Shown one piece after another: positions 46,386-61,290 of a stretch of DNA of 64,000 bases (positions within the stretch are counted from its first letter, which is position 1; the number at the start of each line of letters is the position of its first letter). The stretch spans positions 7,280,491-7,344,490 of the forward strand of contig OY720345.1 of assembly GCA_963082975.1 (NCBI GenBank). Reading direction: 5' to 3'. The notes below the pieces were generated by a model, which searched no databases, was not told where the DNA came from, and worked only from the letters and a program-made list of their open reading frames with translations. The translations under genes and the position numbers were made by a program. This DNA comes from Labia minor (taxonomy: Eukaryota > Arthropoda > Insecta > Dermaptera > Spongiphoridae).

Positions 46386-49300
46386 ATTCATAAATTTATC
46401 ATTTGTATTTAAAAAAGTAGTAATTTAGCTAATATTTTATTGAAAAATGTCGATTTTTCAATGAAATCCACGAAAATAATTGAGATATCGATGAAATTTT
46501 AATTTATTTGTCTTTAGAATCAAAAAAAATGTAAATCATATATAATTCATAAATTTATCATTTGTATTTAAAAAAGTAGCAATTTAGCTAATATTTTATT
46601 GAAAAATCTCGTTTTTTCAATGAAATCCACGAAAATTATTGAGATTTAGTTGAATTTTTAATTTCTACGTTTTTAGAATCAAAAATAAATGTAAATCATA
46701 TATAATTCATAAATTTATCATATGTATTTAAAAAAGTAGTAATTTAGCTAATATTTTAGTGAAAAATGTCGTTTTTTCTATGAAATCCACGAAAATAATT
46801 AAGATATCAGAGAAATTTTAATTTATTTGTCTTTAGAATCAAAAATAAATGTAAATCATATATAATTCATAAATTTATCATTTGTATTTAAAAAAGTAGT
46901 AATTTAGCTAATATTTTAGTGAAAAATGTCGTTTTTTCAATGAAATCCACGAAAATAATTGATATTTAGATGAAATTTTAATTTCTACGTTTTTAGAATC
47001 CTAAATAAATGTAAATCATATATAATTCAGTAATTTATCATTTGTATTTAAAAAAGTAGCAATTTAGCTAATATTTTAGTGAAAAATGTCGTTTTTTCAA
47101 TGAAATCCACGAATATAATTGAGATTTCGATGAAATTATAATTTCTACGTTCTTAGAATCAAAAATAAATCTAAATCATATATAATTCATAAATTTAGCA
47201 TTTGTATTTAAAAAAGTAGTAATTTAGCTAATATTTTAGTGAAAAATGTCGTTTTTTCGATGAAATCCAGGAAAATAATTGCGACTTCGATGAAATTTTA
47301 ATTTCTACGTTTTTAGAATCCTAAATAAATGTAAATCATATATAATTCAGTAATTTATCATTTGTATTTAAAAAAGTAGCAATTTAGCAAATATTTAAGT
47401 GAAAAATGTCGTTTTTTCAATGAATTCCACGAAAATTATTAAGATATCAGAGAAATTTTAATTTATTTGTCTTTAGAATCAAAAATAAATGTAAATCATA
47501 TATAATTCAAAAATTTATCATTTGTATTTAAAAAAATAGTAATTTAGCTAATATTTTAGTGAAAAATGTCGTTTTTTCTATGAAATCAACGAAAATTATT
47601 GAGATTTCGATCAAATTTTAATTTCTACGTTTTTAGAATCCTAAATAAATGTAAATCATATATAATTCATAAATTTATCATTTGTATTTAAAAAAGTAGT
47701 AATTTAGCTAATATTTTATTGAAAAATGTCGATTTTTCAATGAAATCCACGAAAATAATTGAGATATCGATGAAATTTTAATTTATTTGTCTTTAGAATC
47801 AAAAAAAATGTAAATCATATATAATTCATAAATTTATCATTTGTATTTAAAAAAGTAGTAATTTAGCTAATATTTTATTGAAAAATGTCGTTTTTTCAAT
47901 GAAATCCACGAAAATAATTGAGATTTCGTTGAAATTTTAATTTCTATGTTTTTAGAATCAAAAATAAATGTAAATCATATATAATTCAAAAATTTATCAT
48001 TTGTATTTAAAAAAGTAGCAATTTAGCTAATATTTTATTGAAAAATGTCGTTTTTTCTATGAAATCCACGAAAATTATTGAGATTTCGATCAAATTTTAA
48101 TTTCTACGTTTTTAGAATCCTAAATAAATGTAACTCATTTATAATTCATAAATTTATATTTTGTATTTAAAAAAGTAGTAATTTAGCTAATATTTTATTG
48201 AAAAATGTCGATTTTTCAATGAAATCCACGAAAATAATTGAGATATCGATGAAATTTTAATTTATTTGTCTAAAGAATCAAAAATAAATGTAACTCATAT
48301 ATAATTCAAAAATTTATCATTTGTATTTAAAAAAGTAGCAATTTAGCTATTATTTTATTGAAAAATGTCGTTTTTTCTATGAAATCCACGAAAATAATTG
48401 AGATTTCGATCAAATTTTAATTTATACGTTTTTAGAATCCTAAATAAATGTAACTCATATTTAATTCATAAATTTATCATTTGTATTTAAAAAAGTAGCA
48501 ATTTAGCAAATATTTAAGTGAAAAATGTCGTTTTTTCAATGAATTCCACGAAAATAATTAAGATATCAGAGAAATTTTAATTTATTTGTCTTTAGAATCA
48601 AAAATAAATGTAAATCATATATAATTCATAAATTTATCATTTGTATTTAAAAAAGTAGTAATTTAGCTAATATTTTAGTGAAAAATGTCGTTTTTTCAAT
48701 GAAATCCACGAAAATAATTGATATTTAGATGAAATTTTAATTTCTACTTTTTTAGAATCCTAAATAAATGTAAATCATATATAATTCAGTAATTTATCAT
48801 TTGTATTTAAAAAAGTAGCAATTTAGCTAATATTTTAGTGAAAAATGTCGTTTTTTCAATGAAATCCACGAATATAATTGAGATTTCGATGAAATTTTAA
48901 TTTCTACGTTCTTAGAATCAAAAATAAATCTAAATCATATATAATTCATAAATTTAGCATTTGTATTTAAAAAAGTAGTAATTTAGCTAATATTTTAGTG
49001 AAAAATATCGTTTTTTCGATGAAATCCAGGAAAATAATTGCGACTTCGATGAAATTTTAATTAATACGTTTTTAGAATCAAAAATAAATGTAAATCATAT
49101 ATAATTCATAAATTTATCATTTGTATTTAAAAAAGTAGCAATTTAGCTAATATTTTATTGAAAAATGTCGTTTTTTCTATGAAATCCACGAAAATTATTG
49201 AGATTTCGATCAAATTTTAATTTCTACGTTTTTAGAATCCTAAATAAATGTAAATCATATATAATTCATAAATTTATATTTTGTATTTAAAAAAGTAGTA

Positions 49301-50383
49301 ATTTAGCTAATATTTTATTGAAAAATGTCGATTTTTCTATGAAATCCACGAAAATAATTGAGATTTCGATCAAATTTTAATTTATACGTTTTTAGAATCC
49401 TAAATAAATGTAACTCATATTTAATTCATAAATTTATCATTTGTATTTAAAAAAGTAGCAATTTAGCTATTATTTTATTGAAAAATGTCGTTTTTTCTAT
49501 GAAATCCACGAAAATAATTGAGATTTCGATCAAATTTTAATTTATACGTTTTTAGAATCCTAAATAAATGTAACTCATATTTAATTCATAAATTTATCAT
49601 TTGTATTTAAAAAAGTAGCAATTTAGCAAATATTTAAGTGAAAAATGTCGTTTTTTCAATGAATTCCACGAAAATAATTAAGATATCAGAGAAATTTTAA
49701 TTTATTTGTCTTTAGAATCAAAAATAAATGTAAATCATATATAATTCATAAATTTATCATTTGTATTTAAAAAAGTAGTAATTTAGCTAATATTTTAGTG
49801 AAAAATGTCGTTTTTTCAATGAAATCCACGAAAATAATTGATATTTAGATGAAATTTTAATTTCTACTTTTTTAGAATCCTAAATAAATGTAAATCATAT
49901 ATAATTCAGTAATTTATCATTTGTATTTAAAAAAGTAGCAATTTAGCTAATATTTAAGTGAAAAATGTCGTTTTTTCAATGAAATCCACGAAAATAATTA
50001 AGATATCAGAGAAATTTTAATTTATTTGTCTTTAGAATCAAAAATAAATGTAAATCATATATAATTCATAAATTTATCATTTGTATTTAAAAAAGTAGTA
50101 ATTTAGCTAATATTTTATTGAAAAATGTCGTTTTTTCTATGAAATCCACGAAAATTATTGAGATTTCGATCAAATTTTAATTTCTACGTTTTTAGAATCC
50201 TAAATAAATGTAACTCATATATAATTCATAAATTTATATTTTGTATTTAAAAAAGTAGTAATTTAGCTAATATTTTATTGAAAAATGTCGATTTTTCAAT
50301 GAAATCCACGAAAATAATTGAGATATCGATGAAATTTTAATTTATTTGTCTTTAGAATCAAAAAAAATGTAAATCATATATAA
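46386..50383. repeat. 25-monomer higher-order repeat, copy 2 (about 4.0 kb)
   Basis: Repeats copy 1 in order, with gaaaaatctcg near 46601, catatgtattt at 46719, the A-run variant near 47528 and aactcatttataattc near 48134. It ends in the same short aatcaaaaaaaatg monomer. The next monomer (cgttttttc with gatttcgttg) breaks the pattern. Confidence 0.88.
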
Positions 50384-50539
50384 TTCATAAATTTATCATT
50401 TGTATTTAAAAAAGTAGTAATTTAGCTAATATTTTATTGAAAAATGTCGTTTTTTCAATGAAATCCACGAAAATAATTGAGATTTCGTTGAAATTTTAAT
50501 TTCTATGTTTTTAGAATCAAAAATAAATGTAAATCATAT

Positions 50540-53500
50540 ATAATTCATAAATTTATATTTTCTATTTAAAAAAGTGGCATTTTCGCTAATATTTTAGTGA
50601 AAAATATCGATTTTTCAATGAAATCCACGAAAATAATTGAGATATCGATGGAATTTTAATTTATTTGTCTAAAGAATCAAAAATAAATGTAACTCATATA
50701 TAATTCAAAAATTTATCATTTGTATTTAAAAAAGTAGCAATTTAGCTAATATTTTATTGAAAAATGTCGTTTTTTCTATGAAATCCACGAAAATTATTGA
50801 GATTTCGATCAAATTTTAATTTCTACGTTTTTAGAATCCTAAATAAATGTAACTCATATTTAATTCATAAATTTATCATTTGTATTTAAAAAAGTAGCAA
50901 TTTAGCAAATATTTAAGTGAAAAATGTCGTTTTTTTCAATGAATTCCACGAAAATAATTAAGATATCAGAGAAATTTTAATTTATTTGTCTTTAGAATCA
51001 AAAATAAATGTAAATCATATATAATTCATAAATTTATCATTTGTATTTAAAAAAGTAGTAATTTAGCTAATATTTTAGTGAAAAATGTCGTTTTTTCAAT
51101 GAAATCCACGAAAATAATTGATATTTAGATGAAATTTTAATTTCTACTTTTTTAGAATCCTAAATAAATGTAAATCATATATAATTCAGTAATTTATCAT
51201 TTGTATTTAAAAAAGTAGCAATTTAGCTAATATTTAAGTGAAAAATGTCGTTTTTTCAATGAAATCCACGAAAATAATTAAGATATCAGAGAAATTTTAA
51301 TTTATTTGTCTTTAGAATCAAAAATAAATGTAAATCATATATAATTCATAAATTTATCATTTGTATTTAAAAAAGTAGTAATTTAGCTAATATTTTATTG
51401 AAAAATGTCGTTTTTTCTATGAAATCCACGAAAATTATTGAGATTTCGATCAAATTTTAATTTCTACGTTTTTAGAATCCTAAATAAATGTAACTCATAT
51501 ATAATTCATAAATTTATATTTTGTATTTAAAAAAGTAGTAATTTAGCTAATATTTTATTGAAAAATGTCGATTTTTCAATGAAATCCACGAAAATAATTG
51601 AGATATCGATGAAATTTTAATTTATTTGTCTTTAGAATCAAAAAAAATGTAAATCATATATAATTCATAAATTTATCATTTGTATTTAAAAAAGTAGTAA
51701 TTTAGCTAATATTTTATTGAAAAATGTCGTTTTTTCAATGAAATCCACGAAAATAATTGAGATTTCGTTGAAATTTTAATTTCTATGTTTTTAGAATCAA
51801 AAATAAATGTAAATCATATATAATTCATAAATTTATATTTTCTATTTAAAAAAGTGGCATTTTCGCTAATATTTTAGTGAAAAATATCGATTTTTCAATG
51901 AAATCCACGAAAATAATTGAGATATCGATGGAATTTTAATTTATTTGTCTAAAGAATCAAAAATAAATGTAACTCATATATAATTCAAAAATTTATCATT
52001 TGTATTTAAAAAAGTAGCAATTTAGCAAATATTTAAGTGAAAAATGTCGTTTTTTCAATGAATTCCACGAAAATAATTAAGATATCAGAGAAATTTTAAT
52101 TTATTTGTCTTTAGAATCAAAAATAAATGTAAATCATATATAATTCATAAATTTATCATTTGTATTTAAAAGAGTAGTAATTTAGCTAATATTTTAGTGA
52201 AAAATGTCGTTTTTTCAATGAAATCCACGAAAATAATTGATATTTAGATGAAATTTTAATTTCTACTTTTTTAGAATCCTAAATAAATGTAAATCATATA
52301 TAATTCAGTAATTTATCATTTGTATTTAAAAAAGTAGCAATTTAGCTAATATTTTAGTGAAAAATGTCGTTTTTTCAATGAAATCCACGAATATAATTGA
52401 GATTTCGATGAAATTTTAATTTCTACGTTCTTAGAATCAAAAATAAATCTAAATAATATATAATTCATAAATTTAGCATTTGTATTTAAAAAAGTAGTAA
52501 TTTAGCTAATATTTTAGTGAAAAATATCGTTTTTTCGATGAAATCCAGGAAAATAATTGCGACTTCGATGAAATTTTAATTAATACGTTTTTAGAATCAA
52601 AAATAAATGTAAATCATATATAATCATAAATTTATCATTTGTATTTAAAAAAGTAGCAATTTAGCTAATATTTAAGTGAAAAATGTCGTTTATTCAATGA
52701 AATCCACGAAAATTATTAAGATATCCGAGAAATTTTAATTTATTTGTCTTTAGAATCAAAAATAAATGTAAATCATATATAATTCAAAAATTTATCATTT
52801 GTATTTAAAAAAGTAGCAATTTAGCTATTATTTTATTGAAAAATGTTGTTTTTTCTATGAAATCCACGAAAATAATTGAGATTTCGATCAAATTTTAATT
52901 TCTACGTTTTTAGAATCCTAAATAAATGTAACTCATATATAATTCAAAAATTTATCATTTGTATTTAAAAAAGTAGCAATTTAGCTATTATTTTATTGAA
53001 AAATGTTGTTTTTTCTATGAAATCCACGAAAATAATTGAGATTTCGATCAAATTTTAATTTCTACGTTTTTAGAATCCTAAATAAATGTAACTCATACAT
53101 AATTCATAAATTTATATTTTCTATTTAAAAAAGTAGCAATTTAGCTAATATTTTAGTGAAAAATGTCGTTTTTTCTAATAAATCCACGAAAATAATTAAG
53201 ATATCAGAGAAATTTTAATTTATTTGTCTTTAGACTCAAAAATAAATGTAAATCATATATAATTCAAAAATTTATCATTTGTATTTAAAAAAGTAGCAAT
53301 TTAGCTATTATTTTATTGAAAAATGTTGTTTTTTCTATGAAATCCACGAAAATTATTGAGATTTCGATCAAATTTTAATTTCTACGTTTTTAGAATCCTA
53401 AATAAATGTAACTCATATATAATTCATAAATTTATATTTTGTATTTAAAAAAGTAGTAATTTAGCTAATATTTTATTGAAAAATGTCGATTTTTCAATGA

Positions 53501-56500
53501 AATCCACGAAAATAATTGAGATATCGATGAAATTTTAATTTATTTGTCTTTAGAATCAAAAAAAATGTAAATCATATATAATTCATAAATTTATCATTTG
53601 TATTTAAAAAAGTAGTAATTTAGCTAATATTTTATTGAAAAATGTCGTTTTTTCAATGAAATCCACGAAAATAATTGAGATTTCGTTGAAATTTTAATTT
53701 CTATGTTTTTAGAATCAAAAATAAATGTAAATCATATATAATTCATAAATTTATATTTTCTATTTAAAAAAGTGGCATTTTCGCTAATATTTTAGTGAAA
53801 AATATCGATTTTTCAATGAAATCCACGAAAATAATTGAGATATCGATGGAATTTTAATTTATTTGTCTAAAGAATCAAAAATAAATGTAACTCATATATA
53901 ATTCAAAAATTTATCATTTGTATTTAAAAAAGTAGCAATTTAGCTAATATTTTATTGAAAAATGTCGTTTTTTCTATGAAATCCACGAAAATTATTGAGA
54001 TTTCGATCAAATTTTAATTTCTACGTTTTTAGAATCCTAAATAAATGTAACTCATATTTAATTCATAAATTTATCATTTGTATTTAAAAAAGTAGCAATT
54101 TAGCAAATATTTAAGTGAAAAATGTCGTTTTTTCAATGAATTCCACGAAAATAATTAAGATATCAGAGAAATTTTAATTTATTTGTCTTTAGAATCAAAA
54201 ATAAATGTAAATCATATATAATTCAAAAATTTATCATTTGTATTTAAAAAAGTAGCAATTTAGCTATTATTTTATTGAAAAATGTTGTTTTTTCTATGAA
54301 ATCCACGAAAATAATTGAGATTTCGATCAAATTTTAATTTCTACGTTTTTAGAATCCTAAATAAATGTAACTCATATATAATTCAAAAATTTATCATTTG
54401 TATTTAAAAAAGTAGCAATTTAGCTATTATTTTATTGAAAAATGTTGTTTTTTCTATGAAATCCACGAAAATAATTGAGATTTCGATCAAATTTTAATTT
54501 CTACGTTTTTAGAATCCTAAATAAATGTAACTCATACATAATTCATAAATTTATATTTTCTATTTAAAAAAGTAGCAATTTAGCTAATATTTTAGTGAAA
54601 AATGTCGTTTTTTTCTAATAAATCCACGAAAATAATTAAGATATCAGAGAAATTTTAATTTATTTGTCTTTAGACTCAAAAATAAATGTAAATCATATAT
54701 AATTCAAAAATTTATCATTTGTATTTAAAAAAGTAGCAATTTAGCTATTATTTTATTGAAAAATGTTGTTTTTTCTATGAAATCCACGAAAATTATTGAG
54801 ATTTCGATCAAATTTTAATTTCTACGTTTTTAGAATCCTAAATAAATGTAACTCATATATAATTCATAAATTTATATTTTGTATTTAAAAAAGTAGTAAT
54901 TTAGCTAATATTTTATTGAAAAATGTCGATTTTTCAATGAAATCCACGAAAATAATTGAGATATCGATGAAATTTTAATTTATTTGTCTTTAGAATCAAA
55001 AAAAATGTAAATGATATATAATTCATAAATTTATCATTTGTATTTAAAAAAGTAGTAATTTAGCTAATATTTTATTGAAAAATGTCGTTTTTTCAATGAA
55101 ATCCACGAAAATAATTGAGATTTCGTTGAAATTTTAATTTCTATGTTTTTAGAATCAAAAATAAATGTAAATCATATATAATTCATAAATTTATATTTTC
55201 TATTTAAAAAAGTGGCATTTTCGCTAATATTTTAGTGAAAAATATCGATTTTTCAATGAAATCCACGAAAATAATTGAGATATCGATGGAATTTTAATTT
55301 ATTTGTCTAAAGAATCAAAAATAAATGTAACTCATATATAATTCAAAAATTTATCATTTGTATTTAAAAAAGTAGCAATTTAGCAAATATTTAAGTGAAA
55401 AATGTCGTTTTTTCAATGAATTCCACGAAAATAATTAAGATATCAGAGAAATTTTAATTTATTTGTCTTTAGAATCAAAAATAAATGTAAATCATATATA
55501 ATTCATAAATTTATCATTTGTATTTAAAAAAGTAGTAATTTAGCTAATATTTTAGTGAAAAATGTCGTTTTTTCAATGAAATCCACGAAAATAATTGATA
55601 TTTAGATGAAATTTTAATTTCTACTTTTTTAGAATCCTAAATAAATGTAAATCATATATAATTCAGTAATTTATCATTTGTATTTAAAAAAGTAGCAATT
55701 TAGCTAATATTTTAGTGAAAAATGTCGTTTTTTCAATGAAATCCACGAATATAATTGAGATTTCGATGAAATTTTAATTTCTACGTTCTTAGAATCAAAA
55801 ATAAATCTAAATAATATATAATTCATAAATTTAGCATTTGTATTTAAAAAAGTAGTAATTTAGCTAATATTTTAGTGAAAAATATCGTTTTTTCGATGAA
55901 ATCCAGGAAAATAATTGCGACTTCGATGAAATTTTAATTAATACGTTTTTAGAATCAAAAATAAATGTAAATCATATATAATCATAAATTTATCATTTGT
56001 ATTTAAAAAAGTAGCAATTTAGCTAATATTTAAGTGAAAAATGTCGTTTATTCAATGAAATCCACGAAAATTATTAAGATATCCGAGAAATTTTAATTTA
56101 TTTGTCTTTAGAATCAAAAATAAATGTAAATCATATATAATTCAAAAATTTATCATTTGTATTTAAAAAAGTAGCAATTTAGCTATTATTTTATTGAAAA
56201 ATGTTGTTTTTTCTATGAAATCCACGAAAATAATTGAGATTTCTATCAAATTTTAATTTCTACGTTTTTAGAATCCTAAATAAATGTAAATCATATATAA
56301 TTCTTAAATTTATCATTTGTATTTAAAAAAGTAGTAATTTAGCTAATATTTTAGTGAAAAATGTCGTTTTTTCTATGAAATCCACGAAAATAATTAAGAT
56401 ATCAGAGAAATTTTAATTTATTTGTCTTTAGACTCAAAAATAAATGTAAATCATATATAATTCAAAAATTTATCATTTGTATTTAAAAAAGTAGCAAGTT

Positions 56501-59500
56501 AGCTAATATTTTATTGAAAAATGTCGTTTTTTCTATGAAATCCACGAAAATAATGGGGATTTCGATCAAATTTTAATTTCTACGTTTTTAGAATCCTAAA
56601 TAAATGTAACTCATACATAATTCATAAATTTATATTTTCTATTTAAAAAAGTAGCAATTTAGCTAATATTTTAGTGAAAAATGTCGTTTTTTCTTTTAAA
56701 TCCACGAAAATAATTAAGATATCAGAGAAATTTTAATTTATTTGTCTTTAGACTCAAAAATAAATGTAAATCATATATAATTCAAAAATTTATCATTTGT
56801 ATTTAAAAAAGTAGCAAGTTAGCTAATATTTTATTGAAAAATGTCGTTTTTTCTATGAAATCCACGAAAATAATGGGGATTTCGATCAAATTTTAATTTC
56901 TACGTTTTTAGAATCCTAAATAAATGTAACTCATACATAATTCATAAATTTATATTTTCTATTTAAAAAAGTAGCAATTTAGCTAATATTTTAGTGAAAA
57001 ATGTCGTTTTTTCTATTAAATCCACGAAAATAATTAAGATATCAGAGAAATTTTAATTTATTTGTCTTTGGACTCAAAAATAAATGTAAATCATATATAA
57101 TTCAAAAATTTATCATTTGTATTTAAAAAAGTAGCAATTTAGCTAATATTTTATTGAAAAATGTCGTTTTTTCTATGAAATCCACGAAAATAATTGAGAT
57201 TTCGATCAAATTTTAATTTCTACGTTTTTAGAATCCTAAATAAATGTAACTCATACATAATTCATAAATTTATATTTTCTATTTAAAAAAGTAGCAATTT
57301 AGCTAATATTTAAGTGAAAAATGTCGTTTTTTCAATGAAATCCACGAAAATAATTAAGATATCAGAGAAATTTTAATTTATTTGTCTTTAGAATCAAAAA
57401 TAAATGTAAATCATATATAATTCATAAATTTATCATTTGTATTTAAAAAAGTAGTAATTTAGCTAATATTTTATTGAAAAATGTCGTTTTTTCTATGAAA
57501 TCCACGAAAATTATTGAGATTTCGATCAAATTTTAATTTCTACGTTTTTAGAATCCTAAATAAATGTAACTCATATATAATTCATAAATTTATATTTTGT
57601 ATTTAAAAAAGTAGTAATTTAGCTAATATTTTATTGAAAAATGTCGATTTTTCAATGAAATCCACGAAAATAATTGAGATATCGATGAAATTTTAATTTA
57701 TTTGTCTTTAGAATCAAAAAAAATGTAAATCATATATAATTCATAAATTTATCATTTGTATTTAAAAAAGTAGTAATTTAGCTAATATTTTATTGAAAAA
57801 TGTCGTTTTTTCAATGAAATCCACGAAAATAATTGAGATTTCGTTGAAATTTTAATTTCTATGTTTTTAGAATCAAAAATAAATGTAAATCATATATAAT
57901 TCATAAATTTATATTTTCTATTTAAAAAAGTGGCATTTTCGCTAATATTTTAGTGAAAAATATCGATTTTTCAATGAAATCCACGAAAATAATTGAGATA
58001 TCGATGGAATTTTAATTTATTTGTCTAAAGAATCAAAAATAAATGTAACTCATATATAATTCAAAAATTTATCATTTGTATTTAAAAAAGTAGCAATTTA
58101 GCAAATATTTAAGTGAAAAATGTCGTTTTTTCAATGAATTCCACGAAAATAATTAAGATATCAGAGAAATTTTAATTTATTTGTCTTTAGAATCAAAAAT
58201 AAATGTAAATCATATATAATTCATAAATTTATCATTTGTATTTAAAAAAGTAGTAATTTAGCTAATATTTTAGTGAAAAATGTCGTTTTTTCAATGAAAT
58301 CCACGAAAATAATTGATATTTAGATGAAATTTTAATTTCTACTTTTTTAGAATCCTAAATAAATGTAAATCATATATAATTCAGTAATTTATCATTTGTA
58401 TTTAAAAAAGTAGCAATTTAGCTAATATTTTAGTGAAAAATGTCGTTTTTTCAATGAAATCCACGAATATAATTGAGATTTCGATGAAATTTTAATTTCT
58501 ACGTTCTTAGAATCAAAAATAAATCTAAATAATATATAATTCATAAATTTAGCATTTGTATTTAAAAAAGTAGTAATTTAGCTAATATTTTAGTGAAAAA
58601 TATCGTTTTTTCGATGAAATCCAGGAAAATAATTGCGACTTCGATGAAATTTTAATTAATACGTTTTTAGAATCAAAAATAAATGTAAATCATATATAAT
58701 CATAAATTTATCATTTGTATTTAAAAAAGTAGCAATTTAGCTAATATTTAAGTGAAAAATGTCGTTTATTCAATGAAATCCACGAAAATTATTAAGATAT
58801 CCGAGAAATTTTAATTTATTTGTCTTTAGAATCAAAAATAAATGTAAATCATATATAATTCAAAAATTTATCATTTGTATTTAAAAAAGTAGCAATTTAG
58901 CTATTATTTTATTGAAAAATGTTGTTTTTTCTATGAAATCCACGAAAATAATTGAGATTTCGATCAAATTTTAATTTCTACGTTTTTAGAATCCTAAATA
59001 AATGTAACTCATATATAATTCAAAAATTTATCATTTGTATTTAAAAAAGTAGCAATTTAGCTATTATTTTATTGAAAAATGTTGTTTTTTCTATGAAATC
59101 CACGAAAATAATTGAGATTTCGATCAAATTTTAATTTCTACGTTTTTAGAATCCTAAATAAATGTAACTCATACATAATTCATAAATTTATATTTTCTAT
59201 TTAAAAAAGTAGCAATTTAGCTAATATTTTAGTGAAAAATGTCGTTTTTTCTAATAAATCCACGAAAATAATTAAGATATCAGAGAAATTTTAATTTATT
59301 TGTCTTTAGACTCAAAAATAAATGTAAATCATATATAATTCAAAAATTTATCATTTGTATTTAAAAAAGTAGCTATTTAGCAAATATTTAAGTGAAAAAT
59401 GTCGTTTTTTCAATGAAATCCACGAAAATAATTGAGATTTCAATCAAATTTTAATTTCTACGTTTTTAGAATCCTAAATAAATGTAAATCATATATAATT

Positions 59501-61290
59501 CATAAATTTATCATTTGTATTTAAAAAAGTAGTAATTTAGCTAATATTTTAGTGAAAAATGTCGTTTTTTCTATGAAATCCACGAAAATAATTAAGATAT
59601 CAGAGAAATTTTAATTTATTTGTCTTTAGACTCAAAAATAAATGTAAATCATATATAATTCAAAAATTTATCATTTGTATTTAAAAAAGTAGCAAGTTAG
59701 CTAATATTTTATTGAAAAATGTCGTTTTTTCTATGAAATCCACGAAAATAATGGGGATTTCGATCAAATTTTAATTTCTACGTTTTTAGAATCCTAAATA
59801 AATGTAACTCATACATAATTCATAAATTTATATTTTCTATTTAAAAAAGTAGCAATTTAGCTAATATTTTAGTGAAAAATGTCGTTTTTTCTTTTAAATC
59901 CACGAAAATAATTAAGATATCAGAGAAATTTTAATTTATTTGTCTTTAGACTCAAAAATAAATGTAAATCATATATAATTCAAAAATTTATCATTTGTAT
60001 TTAAAAAAGTAGCAAGTTAGCTAATATTTTATTGAAAAATGTCGTTTTTTCTATGAAATCCACGAAAATAATGGGGATTTCGATCAAATTTTAATTTCTA
60101 CGTTTTTAGAATCCTAAATAAATGTAACTCATACATAATTCATAAATTTATATTTTCTATTTAAAAAAGTAGCAATTTAGCTAATATTTTAGTGAAAAAT
60201 GTCGTTTTTTCTATTAAATCCACGAAAATAATTAAGATATCAGAGAAATTTTAATTTATTTGTCTTTGGACTCAAAAATAAATGTAAATCATATATAATT
60301 CAAAAATTTATCATTTGTATTTAAAAAAGTAGCAATTTAGCTAATATTTTATTGAAAAATGTCGTTTTTTCTATGAAATCCACGAAAATAATTGAGATTT
60401 CGATCAAATTTTAATTTCTACGTTTTTAGAATCCTAAATAAATGTAACTCATACATAATTCATAAATTTATATTTTCTATTTAAAAAAGTAGCAATTTAG
60501 CTAATATTTAAGTGAAAAATGTCGTTTTTTCAATGAAATCCACGAAAATAATTAAGATATCAGAGAAATTTTAATTTATTTGTCTTTAGAATCAAAAATA
60601 AATGTAAATCATATATAATTCATAAATTTATCATTTGTATTTAAAAAAGTAGTAATTTAGCTAATATTTTATTGAAAAATGTCGTTTTTTTCTATGAAAT
60701 CCACGAAAATTATTGAGATTTCGATCAAATTTTAATTTCTACGTTTTTAGAATCCTAAATAAATGTAACTCATATATAATTCATAAATTTATATTTTGTA
60801 TTTAAAAAAGTAGTAATTTAGCTAATATTTTATTGAAAAATGTCGATTTTTCAATGAAATCCACGAAAATAATTGAGATATCGATGAAATTTTAATTTAT
60901 TTGTCTTTAGAATCAAAAAAAATGTAAATCATATATAATTCATAAATTTATCATTTGTATTTAAAAAAGTAGTAATTTAGCTAATATTTTATTGAAAAAT
61001 GTCGTTTTTTCAATGAAATCCACGAAAATAATTGAGATTTCGTTGAAATTTTAATTTCTATGTTTTTAGAATCAAAAATAAATGTAAATCATATATAATT
61101 CATAAATTTATATTTTCTATTTAAAAAAGTGGCATTTTCGCTAATATTTTAGTGAAAAATATCGATTTTTCAATGAAATCCACGAAAATAATTGAGATAT
61201 CGATGGAATTTTAATTTATTTGTCTAAAGAATCAAAAATAAATGTAACTCATATATAATTCAAAAATTTATCATTTGTATTTAAAAAAGT
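50540..61290. repeat. Series of higher-order units marked by a gtggcattttcgc monomer
   Basis: The distinctive gtggcattttcgctaat replacement (normally gtagcaatttagctaat) occurs at 50574, 51854, 53772, 55212, 57930 and 61129. Spacings are 1280, 1918, 1440, 2718 and 3199 bp, or about 8, 12, 9, 17 and 20 monomers. The monomers after each mark agree for variable distances, showing repeated unequal exchange at different registers. Confidence 0.85.
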
